From Lachnospiraceae bacterium MD308 (lineage in GTDB: Bacteria; Bacillota; Clostridia; Lachnospirales; Lachnospiraceae), in contig KE159796.1 in assembly GCA_000403475.2 (NCBI GenBank), positions 839,736 to 903,735 of the forward strand: 64,000 nucleotides of DNA. Reading direction: 5' to 3'. Made by a program: the position numbers and the translations under genes. The notes below the pieces were generated by a model. The model did not search any database. It was not told the DNA's origin and was given only the letters and a program-made list of their open reading frames with translations. Every line of letters starts with the position of its first letter. The stretch's first letter is position 1. This document shows, piece after piece, positions 17,463-27,934 of this stretch.

Positions 17463-18521
17463 ATGCGCAGATATTGGTACAGGAGAATTTTAATTATGAT
17501 CGTAGTATTTTGCATTGCTGTAGGAGGCGGTTATTACCTGATTGACAGCAAAAAGCAGATGTTCCGCCAGGAGGTAAGTGCCGGTACATCCGATGAGACT
17601 ATGGTAATCCCGGGCGGAATGCCAATAGGTATTTACTTAGAAACAGAAGGCGTCATGGTACTTGGAACGGATGAGATTACCGGGATGGACGGGATGAAGC
17701 ACGAACCTTCCGCGCACAAAGTAAAAGCGGGGGACTATATCACAGCAATCAACCATAAAAGTATTAAAGACAAATCAGAACTTATAGAAGCGGTAGAAAT
17801 GCTTGAGAGCGACGAGGTGATTCTTGACATCCACCGGAAGGACGAGAATATAGAAGTAAAGACTCAGGCGGTAAAATTTGATGCAGACGAATATAAGCTT
17901 GGGATATGGGTGAGAGATAATGCGCAGGGACTTGGCACAGTTACATTTTTAGACGCCAAAAGCCGGTTTGGGGCGCTTGGGCATGGAATTCATGATATAG
18001 ATACCAATGAACTGTTAAATATCTCCAACGGTACTTTATACACGACCAGTATTAAAGATATACAGAAAGGGGAGGGCGGGAGCCCCGGCGGGATGGAAGG
18101 CATTATTATCTACAATAATTACAATGTGCTCGGCAGCATTACCCGGAACAGCGAGGCGGGCATTTTCGGTACGATCGACCGGATTGATGCATTGTTTTCC
18201 GACCAGACACCCGTGAGCATCGCACAGAAAGAGGAAATCAAGGAGGGCCCGGCAACAATCCGATGTGCGGCAGAGGGGAAAGTAAAGGAATACGAAGTAG
18301 AAATAACGGGAGTGGATTTAAACGCTTCTGAGGTGAATAAAGGGATTGTCCTTAAGGTGACGGATCCGCAGCTTCTTGAAGTGACCGGAGGCATCGTACA
18401 GGGGATGAGCGGCTCCCCAATTCTGCAGAATGGGAAAATCATCGGAGCCGTCACCCATGTCTTTGTAAATAACCCGACAAAAGGCTATGGAATTTTTATT
18501 GAAAATATGTTGCAACAATAA
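17463..18521 (+). CDS. spoIVB: SpoIVB serine peptidase
   Basis: The 352-residue protein has an N-terminal membrane anchor (ILIMIVVFCIAVGGGYYLI), a PDZ domain (residues about 85-145: VKAGDYITAINHKSI) and an S55 peptidase domain. The catalytic His is likely in ALGHGIHD and the Ser in GMSGSPILQNGKIIGAVTH. Made in the forespore, it starts the signalling that activates pro-sigma-K processing in the mother cell. It precedes spo0A as in other spore formers. Confidence 0.95.
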   Translation: MRRYWYRRILIMIVVFCIAVGGGYYLIDSKKQMFRQEVSAGTSDETMVIPGGMPIGIYLETEGVMVLGTDEITGMDGMKHEPSAHKVKAGDYITAINHKSIKDKSELIEAVEMLESDEVILDIHRKDENIEVKTQAVKFDADEYKLGIWVRDNAQGLGTVTFLDAKSRFGALGHGIHDIDTNELLNISNGTLYTTSIKDIQKGEGGSPGGMEGIIIYNNYNVLGSITRNSEAGIFGTIDRIDALFSDQTPVSIAQKEEIKEGPATIRCAAEGKVKEYEVEITGVDLNASEVNKGIVLKVTDPQLLEVTGGIVQGMSGSPILQNGKIIGAVTHVFVNNPTKGYGIFIENMLQQ

Positions 18522-18632
18522 GTAAACAGAAATCGACGCATCCTGCGAAAATGTGTTTTCGAAAAAAGTAGAAATATGGAAAAAGCAACAAAAACCGGTC
18601 GAAAGAAGAATTATTTAACCGACAGCATTTTC

Positions 18633-18662
18633 TTGTCTTGTCATATAACGAACCCTTATAAT
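18633..18662 (+). promoter_or_regulatory. Promoter of spo0A
   Basis: TTGTCT (18633-18638), 18-base spacer, TATAAT (18657-18662), 45 bases before the spo0A start. Just upstream lie 0A-box-like sequences, GGTCGAA (18597-18603) and a TTTCGAA, each one base from TGTCGAA. They could mediate autoregulation but are weak matches. Confidence 0.55.
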
Positions 18663-18707
18663 TGGACATGACACATTTTTACAATAATGAAAGGGGGATT
18701 TCGTAAT

Positions 18708-19502
18708 ATGAGTGGGATAAGTGTGGCAATTGCCGATGATAATGAAAGAATTTTGGATTTATTAGGCGATGTGATTGGCTCAGACAAGGAACTTAATCTT
18801 GTTGGAAAGGCAAATAATGGGGAGGATGCCTATGAGCTGATCAGGGATAAACAGCCGGATGTTGTACTGCTGGACCTAATCATGCCGAAGATGGATGGAC
18901 TCAGTGTTATGGAACAGATCAATCATGACAAGGAGATACGCAAACATCCGAATTTTATTGTGATTACGGCAATCGGGCAAGAGAGAATTACGGAAGATGC
19001 ATTTAAGAAGGGGGCAAACTACTATATTTTAAAACCCTTTAACAATGAGATGGTGCTCAATCGTGTCAAGAGTGCCAGACAGTTGTTAAAAAGTGAGATG
19101 GGAGGCATGAAGAAAGAAAGGATTCAGACGGAGCAGAATACTGTGTCCGTGAATCTGGAGGCGCGGGTGACGGATATGATCCATGAGATCGGGATTCCTG
19201 CCCACATCAAAGGGTATCATTACCTGCGCGATGCCATCATTATGTCAGTGGAGGATATGGATGTTTTGAATGCAATTACAAAAATCCTGTATCCTACCAT
19301 CGCAAAGAATCATAAGACGACAGCCAGCAGAGTAGAGCGTGCCATCAGGCATGCCATTGAAGTGGCGTGGAGCCGGGGAAAGCTTGATACTTTAGACGAT
19401 CTTTTCGGCTACACAGTGAGCAACGGTAAAGGGAAACCGACAAACTCAGAGTTCGTCGCATTGATTGCAGATACGATCAGATTAGAATATAAAAACAGAT
19501 AA
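18708..19502 (+). CDS. spo0A: Sporulation master regulator Spo0A
   Basis: A 264-residue response regulator. The receiver domain (residues 1-120) has the acidic pocket ADDNE and phospho-acceptor Asp in [13 protein letters not shown]. The C-terminal domain contains the near-invariant recognition region [15 protein letters not shown]. Phosphorylated Spo0A controls entry into sporulation. ATG 18708 gives the normal N-terminus ([12 protein letters not shown]); the in-frame ATG 18687 overlaps the ribosome site AAGGGGG. Confidence 0.97.
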   Translation: MSGISVAIADDNERILDLLGDVIGSDKELNLVGKANNGEDAYELIRDKQPDVVLLDLIMPKMDGLSVMEQINHDKEIRKHPNFIVITAIGQERITEDAFKKGANYYILKPFNNEMVLNRVKSARQLLKSEMGGMKKERIQTEQNTVSVNLEARVTDMIHEIGIPAHIKGYHYLRDAIIMSVEDMDVLNAITKILYPTIAKNHKTTASRVERAIRHAIEVAWSRGKLDTLDDLFGYTVSNGKGKPTNSEFVALIADTIRLEYKNR

Positions 19503-19577
19503 GTACTTTCTTTCTTTGGTAAAATGCGGTATAATGGGAGAAGTACAGGACATACCGTAAGGATGGGAGGAAGAATC

Positions 19578-21014
19578 ATGAAGAAAATACTTTTTGCAAC
19601 ATCAGAGGCAGTGCCTTTTATTAAAACAGGCGGATTGGCAGACGTAGCCGGCTCCCTGCCCAAATATTTTAATAAAGAAAAGTATGATGTACGGGTGATG
19701 TTACCAAAATACATGTGTATAAAGGACATCTGGAAAGAAAAATTACAGTATAAAACACATTTTTACATGGATTTAAATTGGAGAAAACAGTATGTAGGTG
19801 TTCTGGAGACAGAATATGACGGGATTACTTTTTACTTTATAGATAACGAGTATTACTTTAACGGCTTTGCGCCTTACGGTGATATGTATGCGGACATTGA
19901 AAAATTTGCGTTTTTTTCAAAGGCAGTGTTAAGCGCCTTGCCGCTCATTGACTTCAGACCGGACATCATTCACTGCCACGACTGGCAGACCGGACTGGTT
20001 CCGATTTATCTCGATAATTTCCGCTTCGGCAATGAATATTACCGGGGAATCAAGACAATCATGACAATACATAACCTGAAATTTCAGGGAACCTGGGATA
20101 CGAAGCGCGTAAGGGACATTACCGGACTGCCCCAGTACTACTTCGCACCGGACAAGTTGGAAGCTTACAAAGATGCGAATTACTTAAAGGGCGGCATCGT
20201 GTACGCAGACAGGGTGACGACAGTAAGCAATACTTATGCGGAAGAGATTAAGATGCCGTTCTACGGAGAGAAGCTAGACGGCCTGATGAATGCTCGCGCA
20301 AACTGTCTGTCCGGTATTGTAAACGGTATTGATTATGAAGATTTCAATCCAGAGACAGATCCACATATTGTAAACAATTATTCTGTAAATAATTTCCGGA
20401 AGGAAAAGATAAAGAACAAGATTGAACTCCAGAAAGAGCTTAATCTTGAGCAGGATCAGAAGGCGATGATGATCGGCGTCGTATCCCGTCTGACAGACCA
20501 GAAGGGCTTCGACCTCGTAGCCTATGTGCTCGATGAACTGTGCCAGGATGCGATCCAGCTTGTGGTACTTGGTACAGGTGAGGAGCAGTATGAGAACATG
20601 TTCCGTCACTTTGCATGGAAGTATCCGGGCAAGGTTTCGGCTAATATTTATTATTCAGAGCCGATGTCCCATAAAGTTTATGCATCATCTGACGCGTTCC
20701 TGATGCCGTCCCTGTTTGAACCATGCGGTTTGAGCCAGTTGATGAGCCTTAGATACGGTACTGTGCCTATCGTAAGAGAGACCGGCGGCCTGAAGGATAC
20801 GGTTGAAGCGTACAATGAGTATGAGAAGACCGGAACAGGCTTTAGCTTCACCAATTACAATGCACATGAGATGATGGCGACTGTGCGGTATGCAGAGCAC
20901 ATCTATTATGATAAGAAGCGTGATTGGAATAAAATCGTGGAGCGGGGCATGAATATGGACTTTTCGTGGAAGAGTTCTGCGAAGCAGTATGAAGATTTGT
21001 ATGAAAGTATGTAA
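19578..21014 (+). CDS. glgA: Glycogen synthase (ADP-glucose type)
   Basis: A 478-residue GT5 glycosyltransferase that elongates alpha-1,4-glucan from ADP-glucose. The ADP-glucose-binding motif KTGGLADVAGSLP lies near residue 15. DIIHCHDWQTGLVPIYL, VSRLTDQKGFDLV and the C-terminal PSLFEPCGLSQLMSLRYGT are also present. ATG 19578 has GGGAGG upstream; the longer frame from 19524 lacks one. No other glycogen gene is in the window. A terminator follows. Confidence 0.96.
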   Translation: MKKILFATSEAVPFIKTGGLADVAGSLPKYFNKEKYDVRVMLPKYMCIKDIWKEKLQYKTHFYMDLNWRKQYVGVLETEYDGITFYFIDNEYYFNGFAPYGDMYADIEKFAFFSKAVLSALPLIDFRPDIIHCHDWQTGLVPIYLDNFRFGNEYYRGIKTIMTIHNLKFQGTWDTKRVRDITGLPQYYFAPDKLEAYKDANYLKGGIVYADRVTTVSNTYAEEIKMPFYGEKLDGLMNARANCLSGIVNGIDYEDFNPETDPHIVNNYSVNNFRKEKIKNKIELQKELNLEQDQKAMMIGVVSRLTDQKGFDLVAYVLDELCQDAIQLVVLGTGEEQYENMFRHFAWKYPGKVSANIYYSEPMSHKVYASSDAFLMPSLFEPCGLSQLMSLRYGTVPIVRETGGLKDTVEAYNEYEKTGTGFSFTNYNAHEMMATVRYAEHIYYDKKRDWNKIVERGMNMDFSWKSSAKQYEDLYESM

Positions 21015-21029
21015 AACAAGTGAAGAATG

Positions 21030-21061
21030 GCCATTGCCCTTTGGGGCAGTGGCTATTTTTT
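21030..21061 (+). terminator. Terminator after glgA
   Basis: GCCATTGCCC (21030-21039) pairs with GGGCAGTGGC (21044-21053, one G-T pair), followed by TATTTTTT. Confidence 0.85.
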
Positions 21062-21177
21062 CTTGCATTTTGGGCAGATTTGTTTTATTGTATATAACAT
21101 ATGATTTTACCTGCCGGGCAGAGGAGTTTTGCCGGTACACGGCAGATGTTTTACAGACGATAAGGAGATGGAAACTT

Positions 21178-22050
21178 ATGAAAATTAAAGATATTTTAAA
21201 AGAGACGACACCCCATATTTCCTTCGAGGTGTTTCCGCCGAAGACGGACGCCGGGTTTGAGAGCGTACTTGCAGCGACGGATCAGATTGCAGCCCTAAAG
21301 CCGTCCTACATCAGCGTCACATACGGCGCCGGCGGCGGGACGAGTAAGAATACGGTGAATATCGCCTCCCACATCAAGGACGACTTAGGGGTGACAAGCC
21401 TTGCCCATCTGACATGTGTTTCTTCTACAAGGGCGCACGTCCATGAGGTAATCCGTCAGCTTAAGGAGAAGAATATCGAGAATATTCTGGCTCTTCGGGG
21501 AGATATCCCGAAAGAGTCCGAGTTTCCCCTTCCCAATCAGTACCGGTATGCAAGTGAGCTCATCGGAGAAATCAAAGAGCAGGGAGATTTCTGCATCGGT
21601 GCGGCCTGCTACCCGGAAGGACATGTGGAGACGGAGCGCAAGAAAGATGATATTGACAATTTGAAGCATAAGGTTGACTGCGGCGTGGATTTCCTTACGA
21701 CACAGATGTTTTTTGAAAACAGCATATTCTATAATTTCCTGTATAAAATCAGGGAGAAGGGGATTGTCATACCGGTGCTGCCGGGTATTATGCCGGTGAC
21801 GAATAAAAAACAGATGAAACGCATCTGTGATATGTCCGGCACAGTGCTGCCTCAGCGGTTTATTGATGTGTTAGAGCGGTTCGGGGATGAACCCAGAGCC
21901 ATGCAGCAGGCAGGGATTGCCTATGCCACAGACCAGATTATTGATTTGTTTGCAAACGGAATCAATCATGTACATATTTATTCTATGAACAAGCCGGAGG
22001 TGGCAGAGGCAATCATGAATAATCTGTCGGAGATTGTTGTGAGAGTATGA
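21178..22050 (+). CDS. metF: Methylenetetrahydrofolate reductase
   Basis: A 290-residue TIM-barrel flavoenzyme making 5-methyl-THF for MetH. Typical stretches are ISFEVFPPKTDAG, SVTYGAGGG, ALRGD and FLTTQMFFENSIFYNFL. ATG 21178 is preceded by AAGGAG (21162-21167). The frame is open back to 20989, but that extension crosses the glgA terminator and is not convincing. The stop overlaps the next gene (ATGA), forming a methionine operon metF / reactivation domain / metH. Confidence 0.95.
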   Translation: MKIKDILKETTPHISFEVFPPKTDAGFESVLAATDQIAALKPSYISVTYGAGGGTSKNTVNIASHIKDDLGVTSLAHLTCVSSTRAHVHEVIRQLKEKNIENILALRGDIPKESEFPLPNQYRYASELIGEIKEQGDFCIGAACYPEGHVETERKKDDIDNLKHKVDCGVDFLTTQMFFENSIFYNFLYKIREKGIVIPVLPGIMPVTNKKQMKRICDMSGTVLPQRFIDVLERFGDEPRAMQQAGIAYATDQIIDLFANGINHVHIYSMNKPEVAEAIMNNLSEIVVRV

Positions 22051-22709
22051 TGAGCGAGCACATGATAAAGGAAGCTTTGCGGTATCTTGGCTATGGGACG
22101 CATGGGGCGGAGGAGAGTACTCTTAAGATGGTCCGGGAGTGTTTTGACGAGCTTAAGCGGAGGGCGAAAGAGCGAATCGTGTACCGGGTCTTTGATTTGC
22201 ATATGGATGAAGCCGGCCTTATTGAGATTGGAAATATGCGGATTGAGAGCAGGAGCCTTTCAAAAAATCTTAAGGGTTGTGAGAAGGTGATTCTTCTGGG
22301 GGCGACTCTGGGAATAGAAGTCGATATCTTGATGAAGCGGTATTCTTGTACGGATATGGCGCGTACGGTCGTACTGCAGGCGTGTGCGGCGGCGTATCTG
22401 GAGGAGTATCTGGATGAGCGTCAGGAAGTGATTGCCCAGGAGATGAAGGAAGAAGGTTACTGCTTAAGACCCAGATTCAGTCCGGGGTACGGAGATTTTT
22501 CTATCCTTCATCAGCGGGAGCTTTTGGCTATGACGGATACAGCGCGGCGAATCGGACTTACCATGACGGAGGGCAGCATGCTTACGCCCACGAAGTCCGT
22601 GACGGCGCTGATCGGACTTAGTAAAGAGTATCAGGACTGCCATAGAAAGGGCTGCGAGACATGTGAAAAGGCGGATTGTATATACCGCAGGAATCATTTG
22701 GACAGATAA
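22047..22709 (+). CDS. Free-standing MetH reactivation (activation) domain protein
   Basis: The 220-residue protein resembles the C-terminal AdoMet-binding activation domain of cobalamin-dependent methionine synthase (conserved RPxFSPGYGDFSI-like stretch near residue 140 and a GSMLTPTKSVTALIGL segment). In E. coli this domain is fused to MetH; here it is a separate gene between metF and metH, and the MetH protein lacks it. The expected role is reductive methylation of oxidised cob(II)alamin. A Cys cluster at the C-terminus (CHRKGCETCEKADC) is of unknown role, possibly metal binding. Confidence 0.85.
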   Translation: MMSEHMIKEALRYLGYGTHGAEESTLKMVRECFDELKRRAKERIVYRVFDLHMDEAGLIEIGNMRIESRSLSKNLKGCEKVILLGATLGIEVDILMKRYSCTDMARTVVLQACAAAYLEEYLDERQEVIAQEMKEEGYCLRPRFSPGYGDFSILHQRELLAMTDTARRIGLTMTEGSMLTPTKSVTALIGLSKEYQDCHRKGCETCEKADCIYRRNHLDR

Positions 22710-22724
22710 AGGAGCTTTAAAGAT

Positions 22725-25142
22725 ATGTTATTAGAACGGCTTGGGAAGGAATTATTATTTTTTGACGGAGGGACAGGGACACTCCTTCAGGAGAGAGGAC
22801 TTAAGCCCGGGGAGCTGCCGGAGGTGTGGAACCTTGAGCGCGCCGGGGAGATGATAGACATCCACCGCCAGTATTATGAGGCGGGGAGCGATATCGTACT
22901 GAGCAACACATTTGGGGCAAATGCACTGAAATTCCATAATTCAGACTATAATCTTAGAGATATCGTGACAGCGGCGATCGCCAATGTGAAGGAGGCCGCA
23001 CAGCAAGGCGTCCGGGATGGCCGTGAGGTCTACGCGGGACTGGATATCGGCCCTACAGGGAAACTCCTTGCACCTATGGGAGACTTAAGCTTTGAGGAGG
23101 CTTACGCGGCGTTTAAGGAAGCTGCCATTTACGGTGAGGAGGCAGGGGCAGACCTGGTTCATATCGAGACCATGAGCGACACTTATGAAGTGAAGGCGGC
23201 AGTGTTAGCAGCTAAGGAGAACACAAGTCTGCCTGTATTTGCCACCATGATTTTTGACGAGAAGGGGAAACTTCTCACCGGCGGGGATGTACCCTCAGTG
23301 GTTGCCCTGCTAGAAGGCCTTCGGGTAGATGCATTGGGAATCAACTGCGGCATGGGGCCGGAACAGATGCTGCCAATCCTTGAGGAGATTCTTAAAGTGG
23401 CGTCCGTTCCGGTTATCGTAAAGCCTAACGCCGGACTTCCGAAACAGAAAGACGGCGAGGTGTACTATGATGTCCGGCCGGAGGAATTCGCGGAAGTTAT
23501 GGCCAGGATTGTAAAAAAAGGCGCCTGCCTTGCAGGCGGATGCTGCGGCACAACGCCGAAACACATCCGGGAGATGGTACGGCAGGTGAAAGAGGGAGAT
23601 ATCTTTCCATCATGCATTCCGCCTGTAAAAAAGAGTCACACCGTTGTATCCTCCTATGGAACAGCAGTATTTCTTGGGAAGAAACCAGTGATTATCGGCG
23701 AGCGCATCAACCCTACCGGGAAGAAAAAGTTTAAACAGGCGTTAAAAGACCACGACCTTGACTATATATTAAAAGAAGGAATTAATCAGCAGGATCGCGG
23801 GGCACATATTCTGGATGTAAATGTGGGACTGCCCGGTATCGACGAGAAGGCGATGATGGTGGAGGTTGTAAAAGAGCTCCAGAGTGTGTCGAGCCTCCCG
23901 CTGCAGATTGATACTGTGGATGAATCTGCCATGGAGGCCGCCATGCGTATTTACAATGGAAAGCCCATGGTCAACTCTGTCAATGGAAAGCAGGAGGAGA
24001 TGGATAAAGTATTTCCGCTGATTAAGAAATACGGCGGTGTCGTAGTGGGGCTTACTCTGGATGAAGACGGGATTCCGAACACCGCAGAGGGCCGGGTGCG
24101 CATTGCCGGAAAAATTATTGACGAGGCGGCAAAGTACGGGATTGATAAAAAAGATATCGTCATCGACGTCCTTGCCATGACCATAAGTTCCGACCCGGAA
24201 GGGGCAAAGACCACCCTTGACGCCTTAAGGCAAGTGCGGGAACGGTTCGGAGTGTGTACTGTGCTCGGGGTGTCAAACATTTCCTTCGGGCTTCCCTGCC
24301 GGCCGGTAATCAACGCCAATTTCTATACGATGGCTATGCAAAATGGTCTGAGCGCCGGTATCGTCAATCCTCTGTCAGAGGATATGATGCGCTCTTATTA
24401 TTCTTACTGCGCGCTGATGAATCACGATGAGAATTGTGAGGAGTATATCCGTCAGTATGCCGGGCAGAAAACAGAGGGCGCGGTTAAGGAAGCGGAGGTT
24501 TTGAAAACTGCGGGACTTCCCCTTAAGACTGCTATCGTCAAAGGGCTTAAGGAGGAAGCGCACCATGCAGCCAGAGAGATGGTAAAGAAAATGGCCCCCT
24601 TAGACATCATTAATGAAGAGATGATACCTGCTCTTGATGAGGTAGGAAAAGGATTTGAGAAAGGGACGGTGTTTTTGCCGCAGCTTTTAATGAGTGCGGA
24701 TGCGGCAAAGATTGCTTTTGCAGTGCTTAAAGATAAGCTGGCTGAAAATGGCGCGGATGAGCAGAAAAAAGACAAAGTAATTCTTGCCACGGTGAAAGGA
24801 GACATTCACGATATCGGAAAGAACATTGTCAAAGTGCTGCTGGAAAATTACAGCTTTGACGTCATTGACCTGGGAAAGGATGTAGCGCCGGAGACGGTAT
24901 TAGAGGCTGCTTTGCGGGAGAATGCAAGGCTTGTGGGCCTGAGCGCGCTGATGACGACAACGGTGGGGAGCATGGAAGATACGATAAAGCTCCTTCGGAA
25001 AGAAAAGCCGGACTGTAAGGTCATGGTAGGGGGAGCTGTGCTGAATCAGGAATATGCGGATATGATCGGGGCGGACTTCTATGGGAAGGACGCGATGCAG
25101 TCGGTATATTACGCAAAAGAAGTATTTAAAATATTTAATTAG
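22725..25142 (+). CDS. metH: Cobalamin-dependent methionine synthase (without activation domain)
   Basis: The 805-residue protein has an N-terminal homocysteine methyltransferase domain ([12 protein letters not shown]; zinc ligands in GINCG and GGCCGTTP). A pterin-binding domain follows ([15 protein letters not shown]). Then come the B12 cap and B12-binding domains with the cobalamin motif DIHDIGKN (around residue 690). The protein ends right after the B12 domain, so the roughly 330-residue activation domain of E. coli MetH is absent and supplied by the adjacent gene. It transfers the methyl group of methyl-THF to homocysteine. Confidence 0.95.
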   Translation: MLLERLGKELLFFDGGTGTLLQERGLKPGELPEVWNLERAGEMIDIHRQYYEAGSDIVLSNTFGANALKFHNSDYNLRDIVTAAIANVKEAAQQGVRDGREVYAGLDIGPTGKLLAPMGDLSFEEAYAAFKEAAIYGEEAGADLVHIETMSDTYEVKAAVLAAKENTSLPVFATMIFDEKGKLLTGGDVPSVVALLEGLRVDALGINCGMGPEQMLPILEEILKVASVPVIVKPNAGLPKQKDGEVYYDVRPEEFAEVMARIVKKGACLAGGCCGTTPKHIREMVRQVKEGDIFPSCIPPVKKSHTVVSSYGTAVFLGKKPVIIGERINPTGKKKFKQALKDHDLDYILKEGINQQDRGAHILDVNVGLPGIDEKAMMVEVVKELQSVSSLPLQIDTVDESAMEAAMRIYNGKPMVNSVNGKQEEMDKVFPLIKKYGGVVVGLTLDEDGIPNTAEGRVRIAGKIIDEAAKYGIDKKDIVIDVLAMTISSDPEGAKTTLDALRQVRERFGVCTVLGVSNISFGLPCRPVINANFYTMAMQNGLSAGIVNPLSEDMMRSYYSYCALMNHDENCEEYIRQYAGQKTEGAVKEAEVLKTAGLPLKTAIVKGLKEEAHHAAREMVKKMAPLDIINEEMIPALDEVGKGFEKGTVFLPQLLMSADAAKIAFAVLKDKLAENGADEQKKDKVILATVKGDIHDIGKNIVKVLLENYSFDVIDLGKDVAPETVLEAALRENARLVGLSALMTTTVGSMEDTIKLLRKEKPDCKVMVGGAVLNQEYADMIGADFYGKDAMQSVYYAKEVFKIFN

Positions 25143-25159
25143 AAAAGGAGATTGGAAGG

Positions 25160-26167
25160 ATGAGTTTGATTTTACCGGAGAAGTATGACCCAAGGCTTAG
25201 TATAAGGGAGACGCAGGAGGCAATTAAATATATCAGGGATACATTCCAGAAGGAATTTGGGAAAGAGATGAACTTAGAGAGAATCTCTGCGCCGCTTTTT
25301 GTGGAGAAGAGCAGCGGTCTTAATGACAATCTGAACGGCGTAGAGCGTCCGGTGGGCTTTGACATTGCAGGACTCCCGGGGGAGGAGATAGAGGTCGTAC
25401 AGTCTCTTGCCAAGTGGAAGAGGATGGCGCTTAAGCGTTACGGATTCCAGCCCGGGGAAGGGCTTTACACCAATATGAACGCCATCCGCCGGGATGAGGA
25501 GCTTGACAATCTTCATTCCTGCTATGTAGACCAGTGGGACTGGGAGAAGGTGATCACGAAAGAGGAGCGGACGATTGAGACTTTGGAGGAGACGGTGCGC
25601 AATATCTTTAAGATCATCAAGCATATGGAGCATGAGGTGTGGTATAAGTATCCCCAGGCGGTAAAGCGCCTTCCGGAAGATGTGACATTTATCACTTCGG
25701 AGGAATTAGAAGACCGGTATCCGGATAAGACTCCGAAAGAGCGGGAGAATCTGATCGCAAAGGAGTACGGCTGCGTATTCATTATGAAGATCGGGGAGAA
25801 GTTAAAAAGCGGCGAGCCTCATGACGGGCGGGCGCCGGACTATGACGACTGGCAGCTTAACGGGGATATCCTGTTCTGGTTTGACACTCTTGGCTGTGCG
25901 CTTGAGATATCCAGTATGGGAATCCGGGTGGATGAAAAATCGCTGGCGCAGCAGCTTGAGAAGGCGGGATGCGAGGACAGGAAAGTGCTGCCATACCACA
26001 GGATGCTCCTGAACGGAGAGCTGCCCCTTACGATTGGCGGGGGCATCGGGCAGTCCAGGCTTTGTATGCTGCTTCTTGACCGCGCTCATGTGGGAGAGGT
26101 GCAGGCCAGCCTCTGGCCGGAGGAGATGCGGGAGACTTGCAGGGAGCACGGGATGATTCTGTTGTAA
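25160..26167 (+). CDS. asnA: Aspartate--ammonia ligase
   Basis: A 335-residue class II aminoacyl-tRNA-synthetase-like enzyme that makes asparagine from aspartate, ammonia and ATP. Recognised by [55 protein letters not shown] and the C-terminal [14 protein letters not shown]. The length is normal. Ribosome site AAAGGAG precedes ATG 25160. Confidence 0.95.
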   Translation: MSLILPEKYDPRLSIRETQEAIKYIRDTFQKEFGKEMNLERISAPLFVEKSSGLNDNLNGVERPVGFDIAGLPGEEIEVVQSLAKWKRMALKRYGFQPGEGLYTNMNAIRRDEELDNLHSCYVDQWDWEKVITKEERTIETLEETVRNIFKIIKHMEHEVWYKYPQAVKRLPEDVTFITSEELEDRYPDKTPKERENLIAKEYGCVFIMKIGEKLKSGEPHDGRAPDYDDWQLNGDILFWFDTLGCALEISSMGIRVDEKSLAQQLEKAGCEDRKVLPYHRMLLNGELPLTIGGGIGQSRLCMLLLDRAHVGEVQASLWPEEMRETCREHGMILL

Positions 26168-26229
26168 GCGGATGTCTGAAGCTATAAAAATCGCCCGAAA
26201 AATACTGTAAAATCTGTACAAATCATACG

Positions 26230-26258
26230 TTGACAATTTATTAACAGCTAATTATAGT
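26230..26258 (+). promoter_or_regulatory. Sigma-A promoter of the hydrogenase gene
   Basis: Perfect -35 TTGACA (26230-26235), 17-base spacer, TATAGT (26253-26258), 44 bases before the start codon. Confidence 0.85.
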
Positions 26259-26302
26259 AAATAGCAGATTGGAATTTTATGATTTTAGGAGGAATACTGC
26301 CC

Positions 26303-27811
26303 ATGATAAGAGGATTGGACACTACGGTTCGGAAGATCCGCAGACAGGTTTTTGAAGAGGTGGCAAGGTTAGGATTCACGGTGGATGATGAGAATCTCAA
26401 GGACGAGATGGAGGCGATTCCTTACCGGATGGTGAGCGAGGATGCGAACTACAGAGACAATATTTACCGCGCCCGCGCAATCGTGCGTGAGCGGTTAAGG
26501 CTTGCCATGGGGTTGTCCCTGCGCCCGGAGAACCAGCCGACTCCGCTGTCCGCTGGATTAGAGGCCAGCAATATCTCGGACAAATATTATGAGCCGCCGC
26601 TTATGCAGGTGATACCGTCAGCGTGTATGGCGTGCGAGGAGAGAGGCTACGAAGTCAGCAACGTATGTAAAGGCTGTCTTGCACATCCTTGTATGGAAGT
26701 GTGCCCCAAGGGAGCGATCTCATTTGTAAACGGAAAGTCTTTTATAGATCAGGAAAAATGTATCAAGTGCGGCAAGTGCAAATCTGCCTGCCCTTATGAC
26801 GCGATTTCCAGAAAGCAGCGCCCATGCGCGGGAGCCTGCGGCGTGGGGGCGATTGAGTCCGACGCTAAGGGACGTGCGGTGATCAACAATGACAAGTGCG
26901 TATCCTGCGGCATGTGCATGGTGAACTGCCCGTTCGGGGCAATCTCGGACAAGTCGCAGATCTTCCAGCTTGCCCACGCCCTGATGAAGGGAGATGAGGT
27001 CATCGCGGAGATTGCGCCGGCATTCGTCGGACAGTTCGGGGATAATATCACGCCGAGAAACTTAAAGGCTGCCCTTCAGGAGATTGGATTCTCAGAGGTT
27101 TACGAGGTAGCGCTGGGAGCGGATATCGGAGCTATTGCGGAGGCGCATCACTATGTGAAGAAGGTGACTACAGGGGAGCTTCCATTCCTTCTTACTTCCT
27201 GCTGTCCGTCCTGGGCGATGCTTGCGAAGAAGTATTTCCCGGATATGGTAGACCAGGTATCCCAGGAGCTTACGCCGATGGTTGCGACAGCCCGCACGAT
27301 CAAGCAGGAGCATCCCAACGCGAGAGTGGTATTTGTCGGACCCTGCGCGGCGAAAAAGCTGGAGGCTATGCGGAGGACTGTCCGCAGCGATGTGGACTTT
27401 GTGGTTACTTTTGAGGAACTTCAGGCAATGTTTGACGCTAAGGATATCGACCTTGAGAAGTACGCGGCTGAGTCTTCCTTCCACAATGCCACAGGGGCAG
27501 GACGGGGATATGCTGTTGCCGGCGGAGTTGCAGACGCGATCGAGCGGTGTGTCAAGGAATACTATCCGGGCGTGGAAGTGAATATCGAGCATGCGGAAGG
27601 TCTTGCGGACTGTAAGAAAGTGCTTGCTCTTGCAAAGGCGGGTAGAATGAACGGATGCCTGATCGAGGGTATGGGCTGTCCGGGCGGGTGCGTCGCGGGA
27701 GCAGGAACCAATATACCGATCCCGAGCGCACAGAAGAAGATTAAAGAATTTGTAAAAGCGTCCTCTAAGCCATTACCGCCGGAGGAGTTAGCAGAGATTG
27801 AGTTAAAATAA
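26303..27811 (+). CDS. Monomeric [FeFe]-hydrogenase (group-B-like)
   Basis: A 502-residue iron-sulfur protein. An N-terminal helical region is followed by cysteine-rich ferredoxin-like modules (residues 108-215, including CIKCGKCKSACP and CVSCGMCMVNCP). The H-cluster domain has all three signatures: TSCCPSW (298-304), GPCAAKK (345-351) and EGMGCPGGC (455-463). The second motif is GPCAAKK rather than the MPCxxKxxE of group A enzymes, which suggests group B. It probably couples ferredoxin to hydrogen evolution or sensing. ATG 26303 follows AGGAGG; the upstream ATG 26279 precedes that ribosome site. No maturation genes (hydE, F, G) are in the window. Confidence 0.88.
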   Translation: MIRGLDTTVRKIRRQVFEEVARLGFTVDDENLKDEMEAIPYRMVSEDANYRDNIYRARAIVRERLRLAMGLSLRPENQPTPLSAGLEASNISDKYYEPPLMQVIPSACMACEERGYEVSNVCKGCLAHPCMEVCPKGAISFVNGKSFIDQEKCIKCGKCKSACPYDAISRKQRPCAGACGVGAIESDAKGRAVINNDKCVSCGMCMVNCPFGAISDKSQIFQLAHALMKGDEVIAEIAPAFVGQFGDNITPRNLKAALQEIGFSEVYEVALGADIGAIAEAHHYVKKVTTGELPFLLTSCCPSWAMLAKKYFPDMVDQVSQELTPMVATARTIKQEHPNARVVFVGPCAAKKLEAMRRTVRSDVDFVVTFEELQAMFDAKDIDLEKYAAESSFHNATGAGRGYAVAGGVADAIERCVKEYYPGVEVNIEHAEGLADCKKVLALAKAGRMNGCLIEGMGCPGGCVAGAGTNIPIPSAQKKIKEFVKASSKPLPPEELAEIELK

Positions 27812-27835
27812 AACATCACGAAAGATAAATGTAAA

Positions 27836-27870
27836 AAGTCGTCTGTTTTTGAAAGAGCAGCCGGCTTTTT
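27836..27870 (+). terminator. Terminator after the hydrogenase gene
   Basis: AAGTCGTCTG (27836-27845) pairs with CAGCCGGCTT (27858-27867, one mismatch and one G-T pair), followed by TTT. Confidence 0.75.
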
Positions 27871-27871
27871 A

Positions 27872-27900
27872 TTGTTTTCAGCGGAATTTCTTGATATAAT
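27872..27900 (+). promoter_or_regulatory. Sigma-A promoter of the surface-protein locus
   Basis: TTGTTT (27872-27877), 17-base spacer, TATAAT (27895-27900) with an extended TG at 27892-27893. It starts directly after the preceding terminator. Confidence 0.75.
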
Positions 27901-27934
27901 TGTTTAAGAAATCAAAAAATATGAGGTGAATGAG

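Noticed and set aside
20989-21177. N-terminal extension of metF
   Set aside because: It crosses the glgA terminator, lacks a ribosome site and is not part of the MetF family N-terminus.
21062-21177. SAM or cobalamin riboswitch before metF
   Set aside because: No S-box or B12-box core was found; the region has only short GC-rich inverted segments (TGCCGG).
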